This document shows positions 1 through 5,311 of a stretch of DNA of 5,311 bases, one piece after another (position 1 is the stretch's first letter; each line of letters begins with the position of its first letter). Source of the DNA: Geobacter sp. UBA6169. Lineage in GTDB: Bacteria > Desulfobacterota > Desulfuromonadia > Geobacterales > Pseudopelobacteraceae. The stretch spans positions 1 to 5,311 of the forward strand of contig DIUB01000103.1 in NCBI GenBank assembly GCA_002422265.1, in the 5' to 3' direction. The position numbers and the translations under genes are program-made. Below the pieces are notes generated by a model. It searched no databases. It had not been told where the DNA came from and worked only from the letters and a program-made list of their open reading frames with translations.

Positions 1-785
1 AGCTCCATAACCAGCTCGCCCGGTGTCCGTTCAGTGCGGGGGTAGATCTGCGCAAGTTCACGCCCCACCATCATGGTCACCAGCGCCGCCTCGGTCATGC
101 CGCTGCTCTCCACAGTACCCACAGTGCGGCCATCCCGCATGACCGTGATCCGGTCAGCTATCTCAAGCACCTCCCGCAGTCGATGGGATATATAGATGCA
201 GGTCACCCCTTTTTCACGCAGCTCCCGCAAGATCCGCAGCAACAGATCAGCCTCGTCGTCTGAAAGGGCTGCGGTGGGTTCATCAAGGATCAGGATCCGG
301 GCATCTTTATGCAGGGCCTTGGCTATGGCCACCAGTTGCTGCTGCCCCACTCCCAGGTCACGCACCTCTGTTGCAGGCGGGAGATCCAGTCCCACCAGTT
401 TCAGTACCCGTGCGGCCTCCTGCAGGGAACGATCCTGATCAAGCACGCCAACAGAGGCTAGCTCCTGGCCAAGCATGATATTCTCGGCAACAGAAAGCTG
501 GTTCACCAGGGCAAGCTCCTGATGGATAATGGCAACACCGGCCGCCTCGCTGGCCTTGATCCCCTTGAAACGGCACTCACTGCCATCAACAAGCAGCTCA
601 CCCTGATAGCTGCCATGGGGGTAGACACCGCTTACAATCTTCATCAGGGTTGACTTGCCAGCCCCGTTCTCCCCCACCAGGGCATGGATTTCTCCTGCCT
701 GCACGGCAAAAGAAACCCCATCCAGCGCCCTGACACCGGAAAATTCTTTGACAATAGCGCGCATCTCAAGGATCTGTTCACGCAT
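1..785 (-). CDS. Sugar ABC importer ATP-binding protein, XylG/RbsA/MglA class (3' end cut by window edge)
   Basis: ATPase subunit of a carbohydrate-type ABC importer, working at the cytoplasmic face of the inner membrane. Only the first 261 residues are visible; full-length family members have about 500, with two fused nucleotide-binding domains, so this is the N-terminal domain and the hinge. Seen directly: Walker A GENGAGKST at residues 38-46, Q-loop Q89 in IIHQELALV, a signature loop of the sugar-transporter kind (GVGQQQ, 145-150), Walker B ILILDEPTAAL from residue 164, and the H-loop histidine at 201 in ISHR. The stretch SGVYPHGSYQGE, followed by AIIHQELALV, resembles E. coli XylG more than RbsA. 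The start ATG at 785-783 has AGGGAG nine bases upstream; an internal Met at residue 8 is a less likely start. It follows the binding-protein gene by 13 bp, so the two are co-transcribed. Family is secure; the sugar is not. Confidence 0.95.
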   Translation of the reverse strand, partial: MREQILEMRAIVKEFSGVRALDGVSFAVQAGEIHALVGENGAGKSTLMKIVSGVYPHGSYQGELLVDGSECRFKGIKASEAAGVAIIHQELALVNQLSVAENIMLGQELASVGVLDQDRSLQEAARVLKLVGLDLPPATEVRDLGVGQQQLVAIAKALHKDARILILDEPTAALSDDEADLLLRILRELREKGVTCIYISHRLREVLEIADRITVMRDGRTVGTVESSGMTEAALVTMMVGRELAQIYPRTERTPGELVME

Positions 786-794
786 ACCGGTACG

Positions 795-800
795 CTCCCT
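795..800 (-). promoter_or_regulatory. Ribosome binding site of the ABC ATPase, overlapping the upstream stop
   Basis: AGGGAG lies nine bases before the ATPase ATG. It shares two bases with the TAG stop (801-799) of the binding-protein gene. This arrangement suggests translational coupling of the two transporter genes. Confidence 0.75.
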
Positions 801-1824
801 ATTTCCCCGCTGCCGCAACGTCCGACCGTTTCAGATAGCCACTTTCAATCAGCACCGTTTCCAGGTTATTCCGATCCACCACAACCGGCGTCAGCAGACG
901 GGCCGGGATCTGATACCTGCCGTTAAAAACAGTGCTGTTGGCCTCCGGATCAGCCCCGTCAGCCAGTTTCCTGGCTGCAATGATCGTCTCTTCAGCCAGA
1001 CGGCTCGCATCCTTGAAAACCGTCATGCTCTGCTTTCCCTCCATGATCCGGCGTGCAGCAGAAGCCTCTGAATCCTGCCCGGTCACCGGTACCTTGCCGT
1101 CCAGCTTCTGCGCGGCAAGGGCGGCTATGGCCCCGCCTGCAGTGCCGTCATTGGGTGCCAGTATGGCATCAATACGATTCTTGCTGGAGGTCAGGGCGTT
1201 TTCCACCAGCTTCATCGCCTCGGCAGGCAGCCAGTCTTTCACCGCCTGCTCCATGACGATCCTGATCTCTCCCTTCTCGGCCAGCGGCTTGATGAACTTC
1301 ATGGCACCGGCCTTGAACTGGGCCGCATTGTTATCGGTGGGGGCGCCGGAAAGCACGATGTAATTCCCCTTCGGCACCTTGCGGGTCAGGTACGCACCCT
1401 GCAACTCACCCACCTTCTCATTGTCGTAAGAGAGATAGAGATCAACAGCGGCATTCTTGATCATCCGGTCGTAGGAGATGACTTTGATCCCGGCCCGGTG
1501 GGCCTTGTCCACAATCACCGAGGCAGCCGAGGCATCATGGGGCGCCACCACCAGCACCTGCACCCCCTGGGCAATCAGGTTCTCGCACTGGGCCAGCTGC
1601 CGGGTTGCATCATTGTCCGATATCTGCAGCTTTACCTGATACCCGCGCTTGGCTGCCTCGGCCCGCAGAAAGTTGACCCCGCGAATCCAGCCTTCTTCCC
1701 GCTGGGTGGGAATGGAAATGCCGATCACAAACCGATCTGTCGGTTGCGGGCTGCAGCCGCACAGAAGCCCAGGCAGGCAGAACAGGAATACAAAGACAGG
1801 TACGTGGAACAATCTCTTCACCAT
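799..1824 (-). CDS. XylF-like solute-binding lipoprotein of a sugar ABC importer
   Basis: Periplasmic binding protein, 341 aa, of the type I sugar-binding fold (Periplasmic_binding_4). The N-terminus is a lipoprotein signal: K3 R4, a hydrophobic run to residue 21, then lipobox LCG-C with C24 as the predicted lipidated cysteine. So it should be anchored to a membrane and not free in the periplasm. The body follows E. coli D-xylose-binding protein closely: SYDRMI (117-122), SYDNEKVGELQ (132-142), DNNA (164-167), DWLP (197-200), NDGTAGGAI (225-233), GQDSE (249-253), TVFK (268-271) and RLLTP (309-313). Most positions known to contact xylose in XylF are kept (D119, R120, D164, W198, N225, D251, K271), but the arginine of the first loop (RLERW in E. 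coli) is glycine here (REEGW, G45). The ligand may therefore be xylose or a related pentose or pentoside. The ATG has AAGGTGG nine bases upstream, and the next gene is the matching ATPase. Confidence 0.93.
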   Translation of the reverse strand: MVKRLFHVPVFVFLFCLPGLLCGCSPQPTDRFVIGISIPTQREEGWIRGVNFLRAEAAKRGYQVKLQISDNDATRQLAQCENLIAQGVQVLVVAPHDASAASVIVDKAHRAGIKVISYDRMIKNAAVDLYLSYDNEKVGELQGAYLTRKVPKGNYIVLSGAPTDNNAAQFKAGAMKFIKPLAEKGEIRIVMEQAVKDWLPAEAMKLVENALTSSKNRIDAILAPNDGTAGGAIAALAAQKLDGKVPVTGQDSEASAARRIMEGKQSMTVFKDASRLAEETIIAARKLADGADPEANSTVFNGRYQIPARLLTPVVVDRNNLETVLIESGYLKRSDVAAAGK

Positions 1825-1833
1825 GGTTTATGA

Positions 1834-1840
1834 CCACCTT
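1834..1840 (-). promoter_or_regulatory. Ribosome binding site of the XylF-like gene
   Basis: AAGGTGG, nine bases before the ATG at 1824. It lies in the 36-bp gap after the deaminase stop. The gap shows no hairpin or promoter-like pair, which supports read-through transcription from the deaminase gene. Confidence 0.7.
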
Positions 1841-1860
1841 CTGCAGGGAACATCGGTCTG

Positions 1861-2349
1861 TTACAGCCTGAACGTGTACGGTAGCAGATCAGCCAGGGTT
1901 GTGGTTACCACCTTGCCCCCAAACTCGAAAATCACCGTCATATCGTTGCCAAACTCGTTTAACACCTGCCTGCAGGCGCCGCAGGGGGAGAAGTTGTCAG
2001 CACTGGCAGCGATGGCAATAGCAACAAAATCACCTGGTTTGTACCCCATGGATACGGCCTTGAATACGGCAGTCCGTTCGGCACACATAGTCAGCCCGTA
2101 GGAGGCGTTTTCCACATTGCAACCGGTGATGATGGTGCCGTCCTTTGCCAGCAGCGCCGCACCCACCTGGAAGTTTGAGTACCTGCTGTAGGCGTTTTTC
2201 TTTGCCTTGTGCGCCTCGGCAAGAAGTGTTCTGAAATGCGGGTTATCCAGCGGCTTGCCAGTGGCAGGAGCGGCCAATCCCTTGCCTGCAATAAAGGGGA
2301 CTGCACATGCTGCTGCCCCGGCTGCGGTGATGAAGGTGCGTCGATCCAC
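1861..2349 (-). CDS. Cytidine deaminase with a twin-arginine (Tat) signal peptide
   Basis: Zinc-dependent cytidine deaminase of the small homotetrameric type, converting cytidine or deoxycytidine to uridine or deoxyuridine. With the chosen GTG start the protein has 162 residues; cytosolic relatives have about 130, and the excess is an N-terminal export signal. The signal shows D-R-R-T-F-I at residues 2-7, an alanine-rich hydrophobic stretch (8-21), and possible cleavage near LAA/APA at 25-29. The catalytic core is intact: YSNFQVGAAL (57-66), NVENASYG (78-85) for nucleoside binding, zinc ligand and proton shuttle C89-A90-E91, and PCGAC (122-126) with zinc ligands C123 and C126. Start choice: GTG at 2349-2347 has a perfect AGGAGG eight bases upstream and puts the twin arginines at residues 3-4. 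An upstream in-frame TTG at 2424 has no ribosome site and would bury the signal. A periplasmic place is inferred; the family normally works in the cytosol in pyrimidine salvage. The gene lies 36 bp before the transporter genes. Confidence 0.92.
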   Translation of the reverse strand: MDRRTFITAAGAAACAVPFIAGKGLAAPATGKPLDNPHFRTLLAEAHKAKKNAYSRYSNFQVGAALLAKDGTIITGCNVENASYGLTMCAERTAVFKAVSMGYKPGDFVAIAIAASADNFSPCGACRQVLNEFGNDMTVIFEFGGKVVTTTLADLLPYTFRL

Positions 2350-2357
2350 TCCATGAT

Positions 2358-2363
2358 CCTCCT
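2358..2363 (-). promoter_or_regulatory. Strong Shine-Dalgarno that fixes the GTG start of the deaminase
   Basis: AGGAGG with eight bases to the in-frame GTG. An ATG at 2354-2352 lies between them but is out of frame with the deaminase and only three bases from the site, too close to be used well. This site is the main reason for annotating the 162-residue form. Confidence 0.8.
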
Positions 2364-2424
2364 GTGCATCAAAATTAACTAAGAAATTCGCACCATTCAG
2401 CGGACAGCACGCCTTAAATGACAA

Positions 2425-4368
2425 CTACCTCTCCATCGTGTCAATGGCCCTTTTCAATGCGTCTATCATGATGGTGAAATAGTTGTTGAATGTCTCCTCA
2501 TCTGCCAGAAACGGGTTCATCATCGTGGTTCTCAGCACCAGCACAGAGGGTGTTTTCCTCCACTCGGCATCGGCAAAGCCGCACGTGCGGATAAAGTCGA
2601 GGGGCACATCACCATAGTCGGCAGGGGAGAACACGGTCTTGGAAAGCACGATATCTTTTTTTGCCAGGTTGCCTGATACGTAGGAACTGTGATCATAAAT
2701 ACGCTGATTAAGGCTGTTCATGGCTGCGAGACTTGGGTTGCCCAGTTCTTGCACCACATAATCCACAATGTTGGTATCCGGCTTGACCAGCGGAATTATC
2801 CGGTAGCTTTTGCCGGTGGCAGCCTTGAAAGGAGACATTGAGGTGAGCCGGTTGTAGAGCAGTGCGGTGGACTTGATGGTTCGCCCGAGCAGACTGCCGT
2901 AACCGTCAGAGTTGAGAGGAACAACCTGGTGTGCTGTCCAGGCTGCCACAGCCGCTGCTCCCGCTTTTGAACCCTCAAGGGTGTAGTGGCCGATGCTGAC
3001 CGGTGCTTTTTTGCGAAGATCCTGCACATAGGCGGCATGGAAGGTCTGCACCGCCAGAATCCGCTTGTCTTTGAACAGGACCGCCCCTGCCGGATAGGGG
3101 ATGTACCCCAGCTTGTGCGGATCTATGGTTACGGAATCGGCCTCCGGCACAGCCTTGAAAGCCTCATACACCGAGGCATCCGGCCATCCGTAGGATGCCG
3201 GTATCCCGTACTTTTCAACGGCAATCTTTCTGGCATCATCCAACGTCATGAAACTGCCGGACGGATTGATGAACATGCTGCGCAGATAGCCGCCGTATGC
3301 CGCATCAATGTGATAAAAAAAACCGACCCCGCGTTCAGCGTATTTTCTGCGCAGCTCAGCAACCCTGTGCACCTCGTCCACTGCACCCTCTTCCGTGGTT
3401 CCCAACACCGAAACAACCGCCAGTACCGGGATCTTCCTCCGGGCCAGGTCTGCTATGGTTCTGTCAAGGGCAGCCAGGTCCATCCTGTAGTTTCGGTCAA
3501 CCGGGATGGTGATGATATTACGACTGCCCAGACCCAATACATCCGCTGCCTTGTCCCACGAATAGTGGCGTGACTGGGGCACCAGCAGCTTTCCCAGCCG
3601 AGAAGGGTTAACCCCCGCCCCCTTAACGGTCTGGCGCAAAACCGCCTCGTACTTTTTGTCGGCTTTCACCTTGTCAAGCAGTTCAAGTGCCTGCTGAACC
3701 GGCATATTCATCAGCTGATGGATTGATTTTCCTTTTACCAGTTCCGGCATGACCGCCTTGACAGCCAAAGGAAAGGACTTCAGGTTGCGGGCATACCAGA
3801 GGGCCTGAAAATTCGCCGTGGACCCCCCTGCCGTTACATTGCCCCAGAAGGTTTTGGGATCATACCCCAGCAGGCCCGCCAGCTGTTCAGCCACCTCAAG
3901 CTCAATCTCGGTGGTGGCAGGCCCTCCTTCATAGACCACATTATTCTGATTGTAGAGCATGGCAGAAACATAGCCGGCAACCGCCGGCAGCAGCAGGTCG
4001 GAGTTCATATGCCCCAGATAGCGGGGGGAAAACCAGGGGTTTGAATTGGCTTGCAACCGTGAGGACAGGGCTGCCAGCTGCTGCTTCAGACCGGACCTGG
4101 TGACCAATGCTTCAGGCGCACTCAGCGTTTGAGGCTTTATGACAGGGGGGTCTTCCGGATGGAACCCTTTTCGCCATGCAGATTGTTCAGTTACAATTGA
4201 CTGCAGCAGTTCTCGTAAAAAATCACCGGATTCTGCCTTGGGGCCCAGAAAAAGGGTGTCAAGCTGCGGCGGAGGGGCATGCTGGACAGCATGAACCGGT
4301 GTAAAGAATGAAAATGAACTTGCACAAAACACAACCAACAGACCGGCAAACCACTTTGCTGAATACAT
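2425..4368 (-). CDS. Exported tyrosine-decarboxylase-family PLP enzyme (group II decarboxylase)
   Basis: PLP-dependent amino-acid decarboxylase, 647 aa, closest in pattern to the long tyrosine decarboxylases of Enterococcus and Lactobacillus (about 620 aa), which turn L-tyrosine into tyramine and CO2 and also accept L-dopa. Shared segments include LFLGPKAE (39-46), RYLGHMNSDLL (116-126), GNVTAGGSTAN (176-186), KLLVPQSRHYSW (260-271), GTTEEGAVD (323-331), HIDAAYGGY (353-361), TIDPHKLGYIPY (414-425) and YTLEGSKAGA (462-471). K419 should form the Schiff base with PLP, D355 should bind the pyridine nitrogen, H268 should stack on the ring, and Y425 matches the active-site loop tyrosine. The oddity is the first 27 residues: a Sec signal (K5, hydrophobic 7-22, PVHA cleavage site) absent from the cytosolic enzymes. 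The ATG is preceded by AGGGGG at a short four-base spacing. No tyrosine/tyramine antiporter lies next to it. Tyrosine as the substrate is inferred from family resemblance; another aromatic amino acid is possible. Confidence 0.9.
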   Translation of the reverse strand: MYSAKWFAGLLVVFCASSFSFFTPVHAVQHAPPPQLDTLFLGPKAESGDFLRELLQSIVTEQSAWRKGFHPEDPPVIKPQTLSAPEALVTRSGLKQQLAALSSRLQANSNPWFSPRYLGHMNSDLLLPAVAGYVSAMLYNQNNVVYEGGPATTEIELEVAEQLAGLLGYDPKTFWGNVTAGGSTANFQALWYARNLKSFPLAVKAVMPELVKGKSIHQLMNMPVQQALELLDKVKADKKYEAVLRQTVKGAGVNPSRLGKLLVPQSRHYSWDKAADVLGLGSRNIITIPVDRNYRMDLAALDRTIADLARRKIPVLAVVSVLGTTEEGAVDEVHRVAELRRKYAERGVGFFYHIDAAYGGYLRSMFINPSGSFMTLDDARKIAVEKYGIPASYGWPDASVYEAFKAVPEADSVTIDPHKLGYIPYPAGAVLFKDKRILAVQTFHAAYVQDLRKKAPVSIGHYTLEGSKAGAAAVAAWTAHQVVPLNSDGYGSLLGRTIKSTALLYNRLTSMSPFKAATGKSYRIIPLVKPDTNIVDYVVQELGNPSLAAMNSLNQRIYDHSSYVSGNLAKKDIVLSKTVFSPADYGDVPLDFIRTCGFADAEWRKTPSVLVLRTTMMNPFLADEETFNNYFTIMIDALKRAIDTMER

Positions 4369-4382
4369 GGGACCCCCTGACT

Positions 4383-4394
4383 ATTTCATGAAAT
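4383..4394. repeat. 12-bp perfect palindrome ATTTCATGAAAT
   Basis: A perfect dyad centred 20 bases upstream of the decarboxylase start and just before its AGGGGG ribosome site. Bound by a regulator it could block initiation, but a palindrome of this length is expected about once by chance in a window this size. The position is the only reason to list it. Confidence 0.35.
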
Positions 4395-4395
4395 T

Positions 4396-4423
4396 GGCGG
4401 GCCAGTGCCCACTGGTAAACGCC
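4396..4423. repeat. Bipartite inverted repeat with core CCAGTGCCCACTGG
   Basis: The inner arms CCAGT/ACTGG (4402-4406 and 4411-4415) surround a four-base loop, and outer arms GGCG/CGCC (4396-4399 and 4420-4423) can extend the stem past an internal loop. No T-run follows on either strand, so it is not a typical terminator. It could be an operator or an RNA structure in the decarboxylase leader. Confidence 0.45.
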
Positions 4424-4445
4424 CTATTGTTGGTGCTTATGGGTT

Positions 4446-4458
4446 CCAGCGGCCACTG
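4446..4458. repeat. Second copy of the leader palindrome, CCAGCGGCCACTG
   Basis: Matches 4402-4414 at 11 of 13 positions in the same orientation, 44 bp away. It is itself a near-palindrome (CAG-C-GG/CC-A-CTG, one mismatched pair). A repeated dyad at about four helical turns is what a regulator binding as two dimers on one DNA face would use. No known operator consensus was recognised. Confidence 0.4.
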
Positions 4459-4478
4459 TTTACCTCTGCCGGAGTTGT

Positions 4479-4497
4479 CTTGAATACAGCTTTCAAG
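4479..4497. repeat. Inverted repeat CTTGAA-N7-TTCAAG
   Basis: Six-base arms with a seven-base spacer, 24 bases after the hydrolase stop codon on the minus strand. It is AT-rich and lacks a following U-run, so it is too weak for an intrinsic terminator. It may be an operator half-site pair or chance. Confidence 0.3.
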
Positions 4498-4520
4498 TCT
4501 CATAATCGCGTCGCTCCAGA

Positions 4521-5311
4521 TCATCTCAGATACAACGACATCAGCGTAAAGGTTCCATCAATCCGGTCCGGCACATCCCGCAGCTTTTGCCACTTCCAGG
4601 CCGACTGGCTCCAGATGAATGGAGCGCCATTGACGTGCGGGGTGCCGTACAACATCCAGAAACCGCTGGATCCTGCTGAGAGATCCAGGGCACCTGAAAG
4701 TCCCATAAAGGAACGGACCATGCTGCCGGAGGCTGCCTTGGCGTCAACTGCACCATCCGGGATAAGTTTGGCATAGGAGGTCTGGCCATAGCCCAGATCC
4801 CAGCGTCCGAAAATGGAAAGCGGATTGGCCGGGTCGGTGTAGGTAATGACGGATTTTGCCTTTTCAATGCTGTCAACACCGGGCAGCAGCTGCTTGAACT
4901 GCACCCGCCGGGCCGGACGGTTGTCGGTTGAGCGCAGATCCTGCGCCACCTGGTACGAAGCCGGATAGTTGATTCCCATCAGGTAGTCAGGGGTCACCAG
5001 TTCCGGATCGTAAGCAGTGGAACAGGCACCGCCGTCCAGTGACTTCGCGGTCACCGTATAGGGGCCGCCGGTTGATTTGTAGTAGATAAAGCAGCGGTAG
5101 GACATCTCAACCAGTCCGGTCTCGTTGTTTTTGACGTCAGCCACCATGTAGCCGTTCAGGTAGGTGCCGCTGTTGTCAATGGAGATGTATTTGAAGAAGT
5201 CATCAACAGAAGACGAAAACTGTTCGGCCAGGGCCGAGCGCCAGAAAAGCCAGATACCGTCGGTTTTGGTGACGGAGCGTGAACTGCGGTGGGTGGTTTC
5301 ATTGAACATGA
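4521..5311 (-). CDS. Phospholipase-B-like / C45-type Ntn hydrolase, C-terminal part (5' end outside window)
   Basis: The last 262 residues are complete from an ATG at 5309, but the reading frame stays open to the window edge and the sequence starts mid-domain, so that ATG is probably an internal Met and the real start lies to the right. The segment follows the C-terminal half of the phospholipase-B-like (PLBD) family in order: NSGTYLNGYMVAD (46-58; NSGTYNNQWMVVD in that family), MGINYPASY (111-119), ARR near 133-135, a GRWDL motif (169-173; ARSDL), GAVDAKAAS (186-194; GGIDVKVTS) and GAPFIWSQSAW (228-238; PPFQWSTSPF). Family members are N-terminal-nucleophile hydrolases that self-cleave at a cysteine and split amide or ester bonds, usually in lysosomes or outside the cell. 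The nucleophile lies beyond the window, so activity cannot be judged. The assignment rests on remembered motif order, not a search. An acyltransferase or amidase of the C45 group is the main alternative. It ends 152 bp before the decarboxylase. Confidence 0.6.
   Translation of the reverse strand, partial: MFNETTHRSSRSVTKTDGIWLFWRSALAEQFSSSVDDFFKYISIDNSGTYLNGYMVADVKNNETGLVEMSYRCFIYYKSTGGPYTVTAKSLDGGACSTAYDPELVTPDYLMGINYPASYQVAQDLRSTDNRPARRVQFKQLLPGVDSIEKAKSVITYTDPANPLSIFGRWDLGYGQTSYAKLIPDGAVDAKAASGSMVRSFMGLSGALDLSAGSSGFWMLYGTPHVNGAPFIWSQSAWKWQKLRDVPDRIDGTFTLMSLYLR

Larger units (their letters stand above)
4369..4520. promoter_or_regulatory. 152-bp leader between hydrolase and decarboxylase, likely control region
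   Basis: This is the only sizeable gap in the window and the most likely place for a promoter serving the decarboxylase, deaminase and transporter genes. It holds two related imperfect palindromes, a 12-bp palindrome beside the ribosome site, and a weak hairpin just after the hydrolase gene, each listed separately. I found no convincing sigma-70 pair and no sigma-54 GG-N10-GC element on the minus strand, and no U-tract terminator, so both a promoter here and read-through from the hydrolase gene stay open. Confidence 0.45.

Noticed and set aside
655..1833. Several plus-strand open frames across the transporter genes
   Set aside because: They are antisense to the ATPase and binding-protein genes, whose motifs are complete, and their Ser/Pro/Arg-rich translations look like reverse reading of GC-rich codons.
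2305..2316. Possible lipobox AAA-C at deaminase residues 12-15
   Set aside because: It lies inside the hydrophobic region only eight residues after the arginines, and the hydrophobic stretch continues past it. A later AxA-like site fits better.
2350..2424. N-terminal extension of the deaminase from a TTG at 2424
   Set aside because: The TTG abuts the decarboxylase stop and has no Shine-Dalgarno, and it would place 25 residues before the twin-arginine motif. The GTG with AGGAGG is far better.
2350..2424. Promoter in the 75-bp gap between decarboxylase and deaminase
   Set aside because: The stretch is AT-rich, but no -35/-10 pair with proper spacing stands out. Co-transcription with the decarboxylase is simpler.
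2986..3573. 195-codon plus-strand open frame inside the decarboxylase
   Set aside because: It lies wholly antisense to a clear, motif-rich PLP enzyme and its translation shows no recognisable domain. It is a shadow frame.
4479..4497. Intrinsic terminator after the hydrolase gene
   Set aside because: The hairpin has only six mostly A-T pairs and no U-run follows, so it does not qualify as a terminator.
4405..4776. 123-codon plus-strand open frame spanning the leader and the hydrolase end
   Set aside because: Two thirds of it is antisense to the hydrolase gene. No clear ribosome site or domain was seen, and the part in the gap is better explained by the palindromes.

Overview
The window is one co-directional run of five genes, all on the minus strand, so it reads from right to left. 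In transcription order they are: the C-terminal part of an exported-type phospholipase-B-like/C45 Ntn hydrolase (cut by the right edge); a tyrosine-decarboxylase-family PLP enzyme with a Sec signal peptide; a cytidine deaminase with a twin-arginine signal; a lipoprotein solute-binding protein of the XylF type; and the ATPase of a sugar-type ABC importer (XylG/RbsA/MglA class, cut by the left edge). No tRNA, rRNA, insertion sequence, CRISPR array or intrinsic terminator was seen. The plus strand appears to carry only antisense shadow frames.

The organism is a Gram-negative bacterium: there is a lipoprotein binding protein, a Tat signal, a Sec signal with an AxA-like cleavage site, strong Shine-Dalgarno sites, and moderate GC (mid-50s percent by eye). 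A Geobacter/Trichlorobacter-like desulfuromonad would fit the style of the proteins, but this is an impression and not something the sequence proves.

Layout. Positions 1-785 hold the ABC ATPase and 799-1824 the binding protein. They are 13 bp apart, and the ATPase ribosome site overlaps the binding-protein stop codon, so this is a clear transporter operon whose permease should lie just left of the window. Positions 1861-2349 hold the Tat-type cytidine deaminase, 36 bp upstream of the binding protein. Positions 2425-4368 hold the decarboxylase, 75 bp upstream of the deaminase. Positions 4369-4520 form the only sizeable intergenic gap; it contains two related imperfect palindromes 44 bp apart, a third short palindrome next to the ribosome site, and a weak hairpin. 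Positions 4521-5311 hold the hydrolase fragment.

The striking point is location. Two enzymes that are normally cytoplasmic, a cytidine deaminase and an Enterococcus-type tyrosine decarboxylase, both carry export signals, by different routes. They sit between an Ntn hydrolase of a normally exported or lysosomal family and a periplasmic-binding-protein importer. A reasonable inference is a periplasmic processing module: small amides, amino acids or nucleosides are hydrolysed, decarboxylated or deaminated outside the cytoplasm, and one product is imported. The substrate of the importer and the link between the enzymes cannot be settled from this sequence.
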